A stretch of DNA of 64,000 nt from Stenogyne calaminthoides. Lineage: Eukaryota; Streptophyta; Magnoliopsida; Lamiales; Lamiaceae. The notes beneath the pieces are model-generated. The model had not been told where the DNA came from, did no database searches, and saw only the letters and a program-made list of their open reading frames with translations. The translations under genes and the position numbers were made by a program. Of this stretch, positions 1-12,217 are shown piece after piece (position 1 is the first letter of the stretch; each line of letters starts with the position of its first letter). The stretch is from assembly GCA_037126765.1 (NCBI GenBank), contig JBBCBC010000031.1, positions 4,349,638 through 4,413,637 on the forward strand, given 5' to 3'.

Positions 1-1249
1 TTAATAAATCCTAAAAGTCTATTAATTAAACTATATTAAAAAATACAAAATAAAAAAATTATATATATATAAAATGGAAAATTATATTAAAAATACAAGA
101 ATCTCTAAAAGAAATATATAAAATTTGGGAAATTATTTGAAAATCTGATTTTTTTTTTTAAAAGGTATGATTTTAAGAAAAAAAATGGAATGTAAATCTA
201 ATAATTAACAAATTAGCAATTAAAAATTTAAAATAAAAAATCTATATAAAATTCAATTTCAAATATATAAATCAATTATAAAATGACATATAATTTTTCT
301 TATTGAAAAGCAAATTAAAAAACCAAAAAAAAAAGCATAACATTAAAATAAATAACAAAACCTAATTAAACCCATGTCTTCATTCCTACAAACTAAATCG
401 TTCCACGCCCACCCAATCAAACTCAACCAGGTCCCTAATCATTTCCTCTTCAAACATTTTCCCCAAATTTGTTAATGGATGGATCCTTTTTTATTTTTTT
501 ATACATATTTTTCTACTAAATAATAACGGAGAATCGGGGCGACACGAAGAAAAACATGTGGCGAATAAAGTGATGTTTACGGCGGTACTGTCGTCATCAT
601 CTTTAGTGATTTACATCGCCTTGGATTTGGTAGGTAGAATGGTGGGATGGGGGTTTGGAGAGGATAATTTCGGTTGAGATCGACGACGGGGCCGAGTTGA
701 TCTTGAGTCGACTCGGGGATAGAGATAGTGAACTCGATGGTGTCTTTGGTGAATTACCGTCTGTCTAACTGTGTGGCGACAATGGCATCCCCGTTCTGCA
801 TAAGCATTTCACGTCCGATCCGTCGGTTTCCGATTGTTCTTCAATGGCTTCCACGATTTTGATTCACGAATTGGGGATTAGGGTTTATAAAATCAATGTG
901 TGACCTTTCATCTTAAAGTTCAATTGATTTTTTTTGTTTTGTTTTTTTATCTCAGAATTGCAATCCAATTGATTAGTTTTGGGGGGTTGTTTAGGGTAAT
1001 TTAGATTTTGGTTTTTTTAATTAAAATTAATTGTTTGATTTTAATTTTTAATTTTGGGTGTGATGTGGGGAAGTTTTGAAACTTTTTTTTTTCATTTATT
1101 TTTGATTTATTTTTTATTTAATATTATTCGATATTGGAATATATATTTAATTTAATTTGATATATATTTATTTTAATTCTGATTTATTTTTAATCATATT
1201 TAATGAAGTGTAATTTTAATTTTTCGTTTTATTTTATTTTTAATAGGAA
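1..1249. other. AT-rich stretch, no supported gene
   Basis: I found no open frame, splice pattern or known motif that supports a gene here. Most of it is A/T-run sequence. The block from about 520 to 860 is clearly richer in G+C (words such as GACGACGGGG and GTCGACTCGG) and could be a remnant of a gene or transposon, but no frame in it resembles a family I know. Confidence 0.4.
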
Positions 1250-2160
1250 TAATATACATGGCTTGACGTGTCCAAATCTTTGCAAGTCGGCATTTCGATA
1301 AAAAATTAGGGCGCGTGTAACACACGCCCTAAAAAAACGTCGTTTTGTGTGGTTTGACCGGTCTCAAGCGATTTGGGGACTTAAATTAGCTAAATTGAAA
1401 CATACAGGACTAAATTAAAACATGACAATTTTACGGGACCTTTTCAATAAATACAAATTCTAAGAATGACCAAATTCGATTTAAATCCGTTTTATCACAG
1501 AAAAATAGTAGCTAACTATAATCTATTTAATTTATATAGAACCCATAGCTCGCTAGCATTAGTAGAAGACATAAAAAAGTAGGGTTTCAACATTTATTTA
1601 CCTTCACTTCGTTAAGCAAGTTGAAATTTCTTCAAGACCACCTTTCCTTTTTGTCAACTCGTTTGATGCAGAATTTATAAATTCATTTTGTTTTTCATCT
1701 AAAAACCTACAACAAAAATAACTTATTTCATATTAGGCTATGCTACAGTTAATATTATAATGATTGAACAAAGAAACAAATAAAAAACTTTGCAATAACA
1801 AATGAAAACAATTGGGTGAGGACAGAAGTATATAAACCGTCCTTAACTCAGAGAACTTTGGTTCAAGTGAATATTTCTCATTCACCTGTCGTGATTCCAA
1901 TAAGCACAACCAACAGAAAGCATTTTCAAAGAGATAGGAACTAATTATTATTTTCAATGCACATGCCATACTCTAATATAGAAGAAAATAATTTGTTCGT
2001 GTAGATACATAATTTTCTTTTTCCTGAGCTCTTTCCGTAAATAAAAATGCCATATAAAAACTTTAAAAAATCTGATAAATATTATTTGTGCTATAGTCTG
2101 GAAGTTTTCCCTGGAATCATTTAAATATTAAAAATTTCTGACTAACTATTAATTTATCGC
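1250..2160. repeat. Dispersed repeat, copy A (partner at about 38835-40010)
   Basis: Seen directly: 1258-1440 matches the tandem unit found three times at 38835-39366, sharing GACGTGTCCAAAT, AACACACGCCC, CGTCGTTTTG and TTTGACCGGTCTC. From about 1575 to 2160 the sequence follows 39430-40010 almost base for base with a few small indels. Copy A has one 177-bp-type unit where copy B has three. Copy A runs exactly to the start of the assembly gap, so its true right end is unknown. The 78-residue reading frame inside it has no recognisable domain. Confidence 0.85.
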
Positions 2161-2660
2161 NNNNNNNNNNNNNNNNNNNNNNNNNNNNNNNNNNNNNNNN
2201 NNNNNNNNNNNNNNNNNNNNNNNNNNNNNNNNNNNNNNNNNNNNNNNNNNNNNNNNNNNNNNNNNNNNNNNNNNNNNNNNNNNNNNNNNNNNNNNNNNNN
2301 NNNNNNNNNNNNNNNNNNNNNNNNNNNNNNNNNNNNNNNNNNNNNNNNNNNNNNNNNNNNNNNNNNNNNNNNNNNNNNNNNNNNNNNNNNNNNNNNNNNN
2401 NNNNNNNNNNNNNNNNNNNNNNNNNNNNNNNNNNNNNNNNNNNNNNNNNNNNNNNNNNNNNNNNNNNNNNNNNNNNNNNNNNNNNNNNNNNNNNNNNNNN
2501 NNNNNNNNNNNNNNNNNNNNNNNNNNNNNNNNNNNNNNNNNNNNNNNNNNNNNNNNNNNNNNNNNNNNNNNNNNNNNNNNNNNNNNNNNNNNNNNNNNNN
2601 NNNNNNNNNNNNNNNNNNNNNNNNNNNNNNNNNNNNNNNNNNNNNNNNNNNNNNNNNNNN
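2161..2660. other. Assembly gap (500 N)
   Basis: Exactly 500 undetermined bases, a conventional size for a gap of unknown length. It begins at the point where dispersed-repeat copy A stops, so the repeat probably caused the break. Confidence 0.99.
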
Positions 2661-2786
2661 TCCATTTGAGAAATAATTTAGTAATTAAATTAATAAGTGA
2701 GAGCTTCATGGTTAAAGGATGTGAAGCGGGTAAATTATTGGGGGATATGTATATGTACCCATTGTATACTTGAGCTATTCCACTAC

Positions 2787-2821
<35 letters not shown>

Positions 2822-3460
2822 CAACTAAATACAAGATTGAAGAAAATTAAAGAAAGCAGATACAAAGTTATTGAAAAAAATTAACTAAAAATACATGGCA
2901 CTTTAGTTCAAATTTGAAATAAAGTACATAAATTTCTCACGACTTTTCAGATTTGGTTGTAAGTTTTAAAGGACTTTATAGTGGTTATTTTTCACCCTTT
3001 TTTTATATATATATATATATATATATATTTACTAAAGAACCAAATATAAATTATATAGTTCTTTTATTTTATTTTATAAATTACAAAAATAATCATTTGT
3101 TACTATAAAAGTAAAATAATATAAAAATATGTGGTGCGTAAATGCTTATTCAACAAAGGATCTAAAATTATCCATCATTTAGTATCCTAATAATTATCTT
3201 TGTTAATATTTATTAAGAACAATCAAAATTATCCATTATCCAATATAAAAATAAAAAATTCAATCCATTATTATTTATTAATATTTTATTAAAAAAATTT
3301 AATAATTTTTATTTGTAAACATATATTTTAAAAAAAAATCAATTTAATATTGTATATATTACATATTTATTCCAAATTTTTTCTCCAATCCATTATAATT
3401 TATTAATATTTGTCTAAAGATTTGTTTCTCAATTTAACATTAGAATTTGTGGAATATATA
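2661..3460. other. AT-rich spacer with TA microsatellites
   Basis: No gene seen. Alternating TA runs lie at about 2789-2818 and 3005-3028; the rest is low-complexity AT-rich sequence. Confidence 0.6.
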
Positions 3461-3695
3461 CTCCTCCGTTCTAAAAAACGCATACGCCATCTTTGTTTTC
3501 CGTGTTTTTCTTGACGAGTTTTTTTTATTAAGTATTTGTCGATAAAATAATTTTTTAAAGATGCATGCAATAGATGAGAGTAGATCTATAATACCTCTTT
3601 AAAAATTACTTTATCATTTGAAATACTCTAAACAACTAAACTCACAAAACTCGATAATAAAAGAGGCCAAGACGTTTTTTCGGATTTGGAGGTAG
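3461..3695. mobile_element. Stowaway-like MITE
   Basis: The left end CTCCTCCGTTCTAAAAAACG pairs with the right end, whose reverse complement starts CTACCTCCAAATCCGAAAAA. A TA dinucleotide lies on each side. About 235 bp and non-coding. This is the terminal pattern of Stowaway (Tc1/mariner) miniature elements; the ends have diverged, so it is fairly old. Confidence 0.65.
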
Positions 3696-4529
3696 TACTA
3701 AATATTATTTTCAAATTTTTTCTCAACTCGTTATAATTTGTTAATATTTATTCTAAAAAAAATTCATTTTTCAATTTGATAATAATTTTGACGAGAAAAA
3801 TTCAATAATTTCTAAATATAGACCGATTATCGCTATTCTTATTTGGATTTAAAGAAAGTACATATTAATTTTAAAATTAATTATTTTATATTTTACCATT
3901 AAATTAAAATTGAATAGTTATTTTATATGATTAGATTTGAAAATTTTTAAATAAATAATGTAAAATAATAAAAAAACGATGAAGGAGAAACAAATGTGAT
4001 TTTTTGGTGTGGTTAAATAACATTAATTAGATTTTTAGAAAATATAACATAACAAAAAAATTAAAAAATTAGCAAAAATAATTAGAAAAATAAAAATTAG
4101 GGTGGTTAAGGTAAATTTGTATTTAATTAAATATATAAAAATGTAAAATAATGAGAAAAATTAGAAATTTTAATTGAATGATTTAAAGAGTCTTAAGAAA
4201 TATATAGAAGATTGAGAAATAGATATAAAATAATTAAATATAAAAAAATGTAAAATAATGAGAAATTAGAAATTTGAATTGAAGGATTTAAAGAAGTGAC
4301 AAATAGGATAGATAAAATTGAGAAATAAATGTAAGGAGATAAATTGATATATAATTGGTTGACCCTTTTAAAGCCACAACCCGCTAATTAGTGGATTAAG
4401 TTTGAATTTTGTAGCCCGTCAATATTTTGGCCTGCCCCATTGGCCTGTCCCATTGGCCTGTCTCCACAACTCTTGTATTACCAGTTAGGTTTAAAGGCGT
4501 GGGGAGTTGTGTGCGAATTCTTACCCACA
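3696..4529. other. AT-rich spacer upstream of the DMS3-like locus
   Basis: No coding signal. A short tandem triplet built on CCCATTGGCCTGTC occurs at about 4430-4465. The last 100 bp are less AT-rich and could hold the old promoter and 5' leader of the DMS3-like gene, but I see no clear TATA box that decides it. Confidence 0.4.
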
Positions 4530-5479
4530 ATGTTCAACGGCGGCGACAACCTGAAGAATGAAAAGGTAATTCAAAAAGTTGTTTTTTGCACAGTTAAAAT
4601 GATAAAGTAAGTATATTTAAGACATCAACTTTAATGGTGTGAGTGGATTAATTGTGTTAAACAAAATTAATATTGTGAGATATGAATTATGAGTATTTTT
4701 TTCTTATAATGTAAAAAATTGATTTGAGACAACCAAAAAAATGAAAATGAGGCGCCATGGTGAAATGAAGACAATTTCGATTAAATGTTTAATATTTAGA
4801 AGTGATTTTATGTAATGTTTACCCCATTTTACGGTTAAACCTACCTACATTCTCTTTTTTGTAAATTTATAAACTTGGGATCCATTTTTACGTTCATAAT
4901 TGTCCAAGCGAGACTGAGAATTCTAAGCTTGTAACTATAAAGTGGGCTCCACGTGTTTTAATGTTATTCAAGGCTGAGTAATTATGACAGCAGTCTGTTA
5001 TAAGCCCCTTATAACAACTTATTATAATCTCTTTACTGGAACTTCTTTTTAGGGGTGTTTGGTGAAAATTTTATAAGTGATTATAATCATTAAGTTAATT
5101 ATATCGTTTAATTTAAAGTGTTTTTTTTTTCTTTTTAGTAGGTTAAATAAATTCCTCATAAGTTATGTACTGAAGCTTTAAAGATGATGCTTTTAATAGT
5201 TTATTAGTGTATAAACTTACTATTAATCACTTTCTCCTAATCAATAATTTTAATCACTTCTTTTTTAACTATCGTTTTTGCAAACATATTAATGTTGCAT
5301 TTAATTGCCTAGTGTATAAAATCTATTGATGTATTTGTTTGCAGAAACTTGAAGATGATCTGCAGCAACTGGGGAAAAAAAAATTACGCATCATGAGGAC
5401 AATGTCAACTTCTTAAAACATCAGAAGAACACAATTGACACTTCAATTCTTGATTTGCAGGGTATCTAGTCTTTTTTGA

Positions 5480-5822
5480 GTTGCCAAACAATAAAAATTA
5501 TCCCATAATTTTTTTTACTTTTTTTTTAAATAGTCCCAAAACAATTTGATGTAAAACCTGGTCTCAATTTTGTCCCAAATTAGCGGAATTGTGAAACGAC
5601 ATCGTGTTTTGTGGTGCATTTTAATGAAAAATCTCCAAACTGAATGCTCACATGTAAGGAGGAGTGCGATGACCAAAACGCGTTTGTCAATTCCGATATA
5701 TTGGGATTTAAAATGATACAATTAGGTGTAAAATTGAACCATTAATATACATCAAATTTTTAGACCATTTTAAAAAGGTGAAAAAGTTACTGGGATTATT
5801 TTTGATTCTATTCCGTTTATGA
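5480..5822. mobile_element. Long-TIR MITE in a DMS3-like intron
   Basis: The left end (around AAAAATTATCCCATAATT) and the reverse complement of the right end (around AAAAATAATCCCAGTAAC) match imperfectly for about 70 bp and share AATTTGATGTA at their inner edge. Non-coding, about 340 bp, wholly inside the intron between the second and third DMS3-like exons. Mutator-like by TIR length; I did not find a clean target duplication. Confidence 0.55.
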
Positions 5823-6600
5823 TCAACACAAAAATGTATATTTTGTATTTGTATCTTACTTTTTGGGTGCAGATTGCAATGGGGAAGCTGCGTCTTTGTA
5901 GCAGTTTTCTCCAAGGAGGAAATGAGGAGTAAAGAAGAAACTATTGAAAGGATTGTGAAGCACAAAAGAATTGCAAAAGCTGCCTTTTTTTTGTCAAATA
6001 ACACTTAAAGACATGATCGGTGTTGTTGCTACACTTTTAAAGTTGATGATGCTAACCTTTAGCAGGTTCTTTTCTTTTCCTTCTAACTAATACACTCCCA
6101 ATATCATTTCTTCTTACTTTTGATGCACTTTTTCTTCACTTTTACACATAAAAGTGGACAAAATTGTCCCTCAAATTCAATCCATTTCTTCACTTTTATA
6201 GGAACCCAACATTGCTAACTTGAGAATGATAATGAGTATCATTGAAAATCAATCATTAAAGATTATTAATTGTATTACTATTGCTTAGTTATAGAAAAAT
6301 AAACAATGGATATATCATTTAAAATTGAGTAAGTTATCATATGGGGAGTAATCAATATTTACTTATATTAAAATTCTGAAATATATCAAACCTAATGATT
6401 AATTGAAATGATTTCATTATCCCTTTTTATTTACTCTTACCAAGTGGGCCTATATGTTTGGGCCCATTTTTTTAAAAGGAAACATGAAAGTCCTGTAAAG
6501 GAAACATGAAAGATATGGTTGAATTTTTATTTTTTTTGGCTCTTGTAAATTAGGCTTCTTTCAAATTATTTGGGCGTAGAAACGTTGCTGGCAGTGGTGT

Positions 6601-6686
6601 GCATATCATATGAAGGTGTGAAATCTCTGGAATCATACTTTGTGCATATCATATGAAGGTGTGAAATCTCTGGAATCATACTTCAG
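6601..6686 (+). repeat. 43-bp tandem duplication within a DMS3-like exon
   Basis: A 43-base unit beginning GTGCATATCATATGAAGGTG occurs twice head to tail, differing only at its last base. The unit encodes the segment around SYEGVKSLESY. Since 43 is not a multiple of three, the duplication breaks the frame, which is one of the clearest signs that the DMS3-like locus is dead. Confidence 0.85.
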
Positions 6687-6772
6687 AGACGGCTCGATTC
6701 ATGCTTATGCAGCCTCTGTTGGGAGTTCTCCGGATACCCAGTTTAAAGGCCATTAATATTCAAATATATAAG

Positions 6773-7776
6773 GTATGTGTTTAAGCTTGAAAATAGTAAA
6801 ATTACTTATTGATTTAGGGTTCAAATGATTTCTCTTATCGATTTAGAACTCGCACATATTAAAATTACTTGTTAAGGACTCATACATCTAAGATCATGTT
6901 TTGGACCTTATACCTTCTAGTTGACCAACAATTTTTTTATAAATCATATCCAAAAGTTAAAGATAAAGTAGAAAGGAAAAAAAATACTTATGTACACTAA
7001 TAAATAAGAATATAAACTATATTTTAATATTTATGAGTCCTAAATTTATATTTTCTATCTTTCAAGTCTACATTGTATTTTATTATTTTCGGTCCTAATA
7101 TGAATGAGTCTCCTATGCACAGGTCTTGCAGTCGCATTTCCATAATATATTTTCTAAACATAAGAATTTGTTGCATTGAGCATCTATTTTGTTTACTAAT
7201 CAAACGTACAACTTGTTTCAGAGCAAGTTGCACATTTCAAAGGTAAACAAGTAATATGATTCAATGCAACAAGTTATATACATATGGAGTGAACGAGGCG
7301 CTGGAAGGCATCAAGACCTAAATCCCCTAAATATATACATGAAAAATCTTTCCTATCCTTATAAATTGATAGTTTTAGTAACTTTAAAACCTTGAATTGA
7401 CAATATTTTTTTTTCTCTTAAATATTCTCCTGGGTCCCACAACACATAACATACTTTCTTTATGAACGTCAGACAACACTTTGCATACCTATAAGATGAA
7501 ACTCTTATTATCTTTCCATTCTCACAACATTCTACACATTTGCACAAATGTCATTGCTTTGGGACCCACATACACTCAATCAAATTCTTTTTATACATAA
7601 AAAGTTTACAAAATTATCCTAACATCTCTCATTATACATTTTCTTAAACCACGCGGTCCAAAAAGTTAAAGCAATATGTTGTGGGGACGGAAGGGTAATA
7701 TGTTGAAACCATGCAATTATACTTCCATTATGAAACCCACCTAATGTTTTGTGTTTCCTCTTGTGGGTTTCTTTAG
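6773..7776. other. Intron of the DMS3-like pseudogene
   Basis: Non-coding between the GT after 6772 and the AG before 7777. A short local duplication of a GCAAGTTGCACATTT / CAATGCAACAAGTT type is visible at about 7210-7275. The minus-strand frame at 7024-7233 has no recognisable domain. Confidence 0.5.
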
Positions 7777-8097
7777 ACCTACACTGGTGATTTGCAGCTG
7801 ATGACCTCAAAGGAGACTCTGACCTTGTAAAAGCCAAGATTAATAAACGGAGAAACCCCTCCCGGTTTTCTTGGCTTTTGCCGTAAACATGATCATTATT
7901 GACAAGCCTAAATTATATCTAAGAGAGATACTCTTCTATAACCTCTTCATGAATTTGCAAAAGTTTACAAAACAAAGGGAAAATATGATGAACGCAATTC
8001 CTCTTATATCAACCGGAGACAATATTCTAGATGGGGAGTGATAAGAAGTCCCGCGTATACGTCTTAGGTTGCAATCGGTAAGTAGCTTACAGAATGG

Positions 8098-8363
8098 AGT
8101 AAAATTCATTTTAGATCCTGGTACTTCACGATTTTGATCCTAAAATAATTTTTTTTTTCATGCATTTTGGTTCCCATCATTTTCCATTAAGTCACTGCAG
8201 GTTTATCCCAAAGGATAATGTTTGGGATCAAAAGTCTTTTTGAACTTAACGGATTCCATAACGAAAAGAACCAAAACTTTATGAAAAAAATTCTTATGAC
8301 TAAAATAGTGAGTATTGAGACCAAAATTGTGAGGTCACATCCAATGTACACCAGGAAGTGAAT
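8098..8363. mobile_element. Possible MITE in a DMS3-like intron
   Basis: The left end GTAAAATTCATTTTAGATCC and the reverse complement of the right end, AGTAAAAATTCACTTCCTGG, resemble each other, and the interior reads as 'gap-filling' repeat sequence. The termini are weak and no target duplication is certain. Confidence 0.35.
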
Positions 8364-9045
8364 TTTTACTCTTACACAATATTATATATCTACAAAAAGA
8401 TACTCCCTCCATCCCAAGAGGAAAACTACTTTAATTCAGATACAAATTAAGAAAAATGAACTTTTGCTTTATTAAAGTGATAAAGACAAGGCAATTACGT
8501 CAAATCAACTTTTAATTGTGTGAGTGCGAAAGTTAATTTTAAATGACACATAAAGAGTAAATAATGTATATTGTGAGAGTAAGGATTATGTGTAAAGTTA
8601 ACTTTTATTTTTTTTAAACCGAGCATGAATACACTAATAAGAGTATATATGAAAAAAATTGATCAGGTAGGGAGGTGGAAAAAACTCTAAGCAATCGATG
8701 TATTTTTCCGTTCCTAGTTGGTTTTGTTTACACTTGCCTTCTGTCATAATCAGGAAAGAAGATATAGATGTGAAGTTCCCATGTTATCCCCAAAGTTGAA
8801 TTCTCGGTGAACTATTATGATTTTGAAAAATCGGTTAAGGAGGCCAAATGGAAGAAGAATCAAACATTGAAGATCTAAACAGAGAACGGAGCTATTAGAC
8901 CAAGCAAAATTTAAATATGAAACAAAGAAGAGGGATTTCTTCGATTTCTTGCTGAAAGTGCATCGAATGCCACACAGGTAATGTCCTGGCTAGTTATGTG
9001 CAATTAGTCATTTTAAAGAGAATGAGAAAATGCGCCCTAGGCTAT

Positions 9046-9531
9046 TTGAGTTTAAATCAGAAATTGTTCCATAACTTTGGCCCTAAATAAATTTCATTCA
9101 TAATTAATTTTTCATCGATTTAGTCCCAAATTTTTTGACAATTAATGTACAATTTATGTCCCATATTCAGTTGGAAAAAGCAAAACTATGCAGTTCCAGA
9201 TCACGTGAGGACAGCGCGTGCCGGGTAAAATGGGTTTTCTGGCATTCCAGTTGACCTGTCTGCCACTTGTCATCTAAAATTTTTTTTTTGCTTTTTATAA
9301 TTTAAAAACAACTCATATATTAACACATGTACGCCACATTTGCGCCATTGCCAGAAACCACCAATTCAAGACTTCAAAACGGCGCTGCTTTTGGTATATT
9401 CTCGCCGGTTGGGACGTAAATTGTACATTATTAGAAATATTGAACTAAATCAACTAAAAAAAAAATGGTTATTGAATTAAATCTATTTAGGCCAAAATTA
9501 TAGGACACAATTTGCGATATAAACTCAACCT
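9046..9531. mobile_element. Mutator-like MITE with about 50-bp terminal inverted repeats
   Basis: The left end TTGAGTTTAAATCAGAAATT and the reverse complement of the right end TTGAGTTTATATCGCAAATT continue to match for about 50 bp (CCATAACTTTGGCCCTAAAT against CCTATAATTTTGGCCTAAAT). About 485 bp, non-coding. It sits between the last clear DMS3-like exon and the doubtful terminal exon. Confidence 0.65.
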
Positions 9532-9744
9532 TCTTTGGTTTATATAATTTTTTCGTAATGTTTATACTCTGAAATTTAATTTTGCTTATTTTTAGTTTTC
9601 TTATTTATTTGTTGAATTAATTGAGAGCTAATTAATTAATGTGATCCCTTAATGTATCTGAGTATCAGGTTGCACCACGCGCATCAACCAATAACAGGGG
9701 AATAGAAGAAGCTTTCACTGATTTAAGGACATTAAATTGGTATT

Positions 9745-10315
9745 AAGACCCTTAGATATCATCTCACTGATGTAAGGACATGCTTGTTTTTATGTTGAAG
9801 TAGCTACGACAACCGAAGACCTTATTTACATTAGCTGGAAATCTCTATAGCTTATTATTAAAGTTTAGTAAATATTGTCACTTTATTATTGCATCTGAAT
9901 ACAGTGCTTCGTTTTACCTTGCTTTTGGCCTTCCAGCTCTTTTGATGCCATTAGCATCATTTTTAGTAAAAGTATGTTTTCTCTTGTGTTTAATTGCATG
10001 GGATTGAGATCGTCGGAAATCCCAAAAGGAAGGCGTAATCGGTAAGTGCATGATCGCAAACGACAGTCGTTTTTGTATGCGTTCTGAGTTCCATTTAATT
10101 TTGGGACGAAATTTGTACAATTCGAAAAAATATCAAAACTAATTATCTGTGAAACTTTTTGGTACCATTTTAGAAAATGGGGGAAAAGTTAAGAGATCAT
10201 TTAGAATTTAATCTCCTATATATATACCTTAGTGTGCTAATAAATTAAAGAGGATTTTTTTGACAGCGTAATGTCGCTTACATTATGCAGTGTATGTGTT
10301 ATGCTCTTCTATATA
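9745..10315. other. Spacer, no supported gene
   Basis: No gene seen. Part of 9990-10210 resembles the interior of the long-TIR MITEs nearby (a GGTACCATTTTAGAAAATGG segment), so it is probably another degraded copy, but I could not define both ends. Confidence 0.4.
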
Positions 10316-10623
10316 CTCTCTTCGGTCCCAAAGTTATTTACCCTTTGTTTTTTTACTGGATTTTAATGTGAGAATTATTTGTTAATATTTAAAGTGATAA
10401 AGTAACTTTTGGTTGAGGGTAATGTAATCCCTTTATACTTTATATTATTAAAGTAGATGACTTTTTTATGGGTAAAAATAATGACGTAGGATGTAATTTT
10501 GAGATGTTAATAGGGGATAGTTGTAAAGATATATTTACTTTTATTTCTTTTTTATTGAAATGGGCAAATAAGTTTGGGGCGACCTTTAAAAAAATGGGGT
10601 AAATAACTTTGAGATGGAGGGAG
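10316..10623. mobile_element. Stowaway MITE
   Basis: The left terminus CTCTCTTCGGTCCCAAAGTT and the reverse complement of the right terminus, CTCCCTCCATCTCAAAGTTA, continue to match through TTATTTACCC. TA occurs on both sides. About 308 bp and without coding capacity. Confidence 0.8.
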
Positions 10624-10697
10624 TATTAAATAGTGAAACATGATGAAAATTGAAATGAGAAAATAGCAATTATGAATATTAATACATGGTGGCATCT

Positions 10698-11262
10698 CAC
10701 TACAAGAAAATAAAGAATTGACTATGAAAATTTTCAATATATATGCATGGCTAAGGAAATTTCTAACAAAATAATTTTGTCTTAAAAAGTGAGAAATTGT
10801 CACCAACCTATCTACAAGATTTTCTAATCATATAGAGACATCATTATTCCTCAAATTGCCATACTTCAGTTTTATGTGTCACATTTAAACTCTCTATCGC
10901 CAAACCTCTGGCCAAAAATTCAATTTTAAGAAATGTTTTTAGTCTTGAACTAGATAGAGCAAATTCCAGTTCGGCTGTGCTTTGAGAATCTGGTGAACGA
11001 ATTAAAATTAATATTTTGATACATTAACCAGACTTCTCTCCTGTGTTTTTAAAAAGTGGAAGCCGATCGGCCTGAGACAACCTTGTCTTTTGGTCGGATC
11101 GGGTCCGGCCGGTCCCGCCGATTTATAAAGTGGTTGTCTTAGTTATGGCGTTATAATTACGTAATATATAATTAAATATATAAAATATATTATTTTCTAT
11201 ATTATTTTTTTTTAAGTTGAAATTATAATAACCTGCAGGAAATATCTAATAGAATACTTATA
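10698..11262. other. CACTA-like terminus and adjoining sequence
   Basis: CACTACAAGAAAATAAAG at 10698 is the typical start of plant CACTA (En/Spm) elements. I found no matching opposite end nearby, so it is a lone terminus or the edge of a truncated element. The GC-richer piece at about 11055-11130 (GGTCGGATCGGGTCCGGCCG) has no assignable function. Confidence 0.45.
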
Positions 11263-12217
11263 GGGTCCATTTACTTTGGGTGATAAGATTGTATAAGAAT
11301 TAATAATCTACCCTTGTCTTTTATTTACTTTGTTTGATCAAAAATATTTAAATCCCAAATTCTGGGATAAAATCTAAAATTTGGGATTATGGTTGATATT
11401 AAATCCAACTAAAAGAGGGTGTGATAATTTATTTTCCATGAGGATATGGTGTACAATGTCCAAATTAGCCCTAGAACTTAATTCTCTCGTGAAAAAGAAT
11501 AGGTCAACACCGGCGGAGCGTGAGAGGTGATAAAACCCCTCGCCCGACACCACCTCCTCGCTGTCACTGCTGTCTTCTTTCACAACTGCTCCTCCTCCTT
11601 CCGAAACCGCCGCTCCATGCTTTTGATCGCTCTTTGAATTTTTATTTTCTGAGAAATAAGAGAAATTGAAAAGAGGCTGCAATTTCATGCTAAGGGAAAT
11701 ACATAAACAGTTTTTCAGATCAGTTTCTTCAGAGATTGATTGCGGCATTCTCAAAATTTGACGCTAATATTTCACCTAGTAAGATTTTGTTTGAGGAGAT
11801 ATGTTCATAAATCAGATTTTCAAGTTCCATTCATAATGGATTTGTATTTATTTTTTTCTTAGAATTCTATTTTTTATTTTTTTTTATGACCAGTTTATTT
11901 TCAAAGTAAAATCAATCCAGATAGCAAATCAATGAAAACCATTTCAAAAACATGCTGCGATTTACCTCTGTCTATTTTTATTTACCAACTGATTTGCATA
12001 TATTTGTCAAAAATTGAATGAGTATTTCTTGGTAGGGGATGAAAACGAAGATGGGGCGAAGGTGGTGAGGAGGGTAGTTCAGTAATTGGGTGAATTAAGT
12101 TTTATCAAATTCACTCCAAAGTAAATGATGGATGAGATACTTAATTTCAATCTCGATCCCTAATTTCATCACACCTTATGTATCTACCTAATTCTTATTT
12201 TCAAAGTAAACAGTGCC
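11263..12217. mobile_element. Harbinger-like non-autonomous element, about 955 bp
   Basis: The left end GGGTCCATTTACTTTGGG and the reverse complement of the right end GGCACTGTTTACTTTGAAA are related, and each is flanked by ATA. Short TIRs of this GG(N)CTGTTTACTTTG kind plus a 3-bp duplication suggest PIF/Harbinger. A 126-residue minus-strand frame (11374-11754) covers a Glu/Ser-rich stretch (SDSEEVVSGEGFYHLSRS). It has no transposase motif and could be a captured fragment or chance. Confidence 0.55.

Larger units (their letters stand above)
4530..9744 (+). pseudogene. DMS3: Decayed DMS3-like gene (RNA-directed DNA methylation factor)
   Basis: DMS3 is an SMC-hinge-type protein of the DDR complex that helps Pol V make scaffold transcripts for DNA methylation. 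Exons can be followed in order: 4530-4565 (starts MFN, ends at a GT donor); 5345-5460 (a HHEDN-type coiled-coil segment and SILDLQ); 5873-6065; 6554-6772 (YEGVKSLESY); 7777 to about 8050 (KPRLINGETPPGFLGFAVNM, then a REILFYNLF segment); 8754-8977 (AKWKK, then DQAKFKYETKK). A last exon from 9669 is doubtful. Damage: one extra base before the third exon's end, a 43-bp tandem duplication in exon 4, stops and at least two frameshifts in exon 6, and an odd donor after exon 2. Order, spacing and phase fit one gene rather than a processed copy. Some frameshifts could be assembly errors, but the duplication is not a simple consensus slip. Confidence 0.8.

Noticed and set aside
1733..1969. 78-residue minus-strand frame
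   Set aside because: It lies in the dispersed repeat, and the second copy (39550-39830) does not keep the frame open, so it is unlikely to be coding.
2117..2865. Two long frames across the gap
   Set aside because: Almost all of their length is undetermined bases, so they carry no information.
7024..7233. 69-residue minus-strand frame in a DMS3-like intron
   Set aside because: It lies inside an intron of a decayed gene, with no recognisable motif and AT-rich codon use.
11374..11754. 126-residue minus-strand frame as a real host gene
   Set aside because: It is wholly inside a Harbinger-like element and has no partner exon or known domain; I mention it only as a possible captured fragment.
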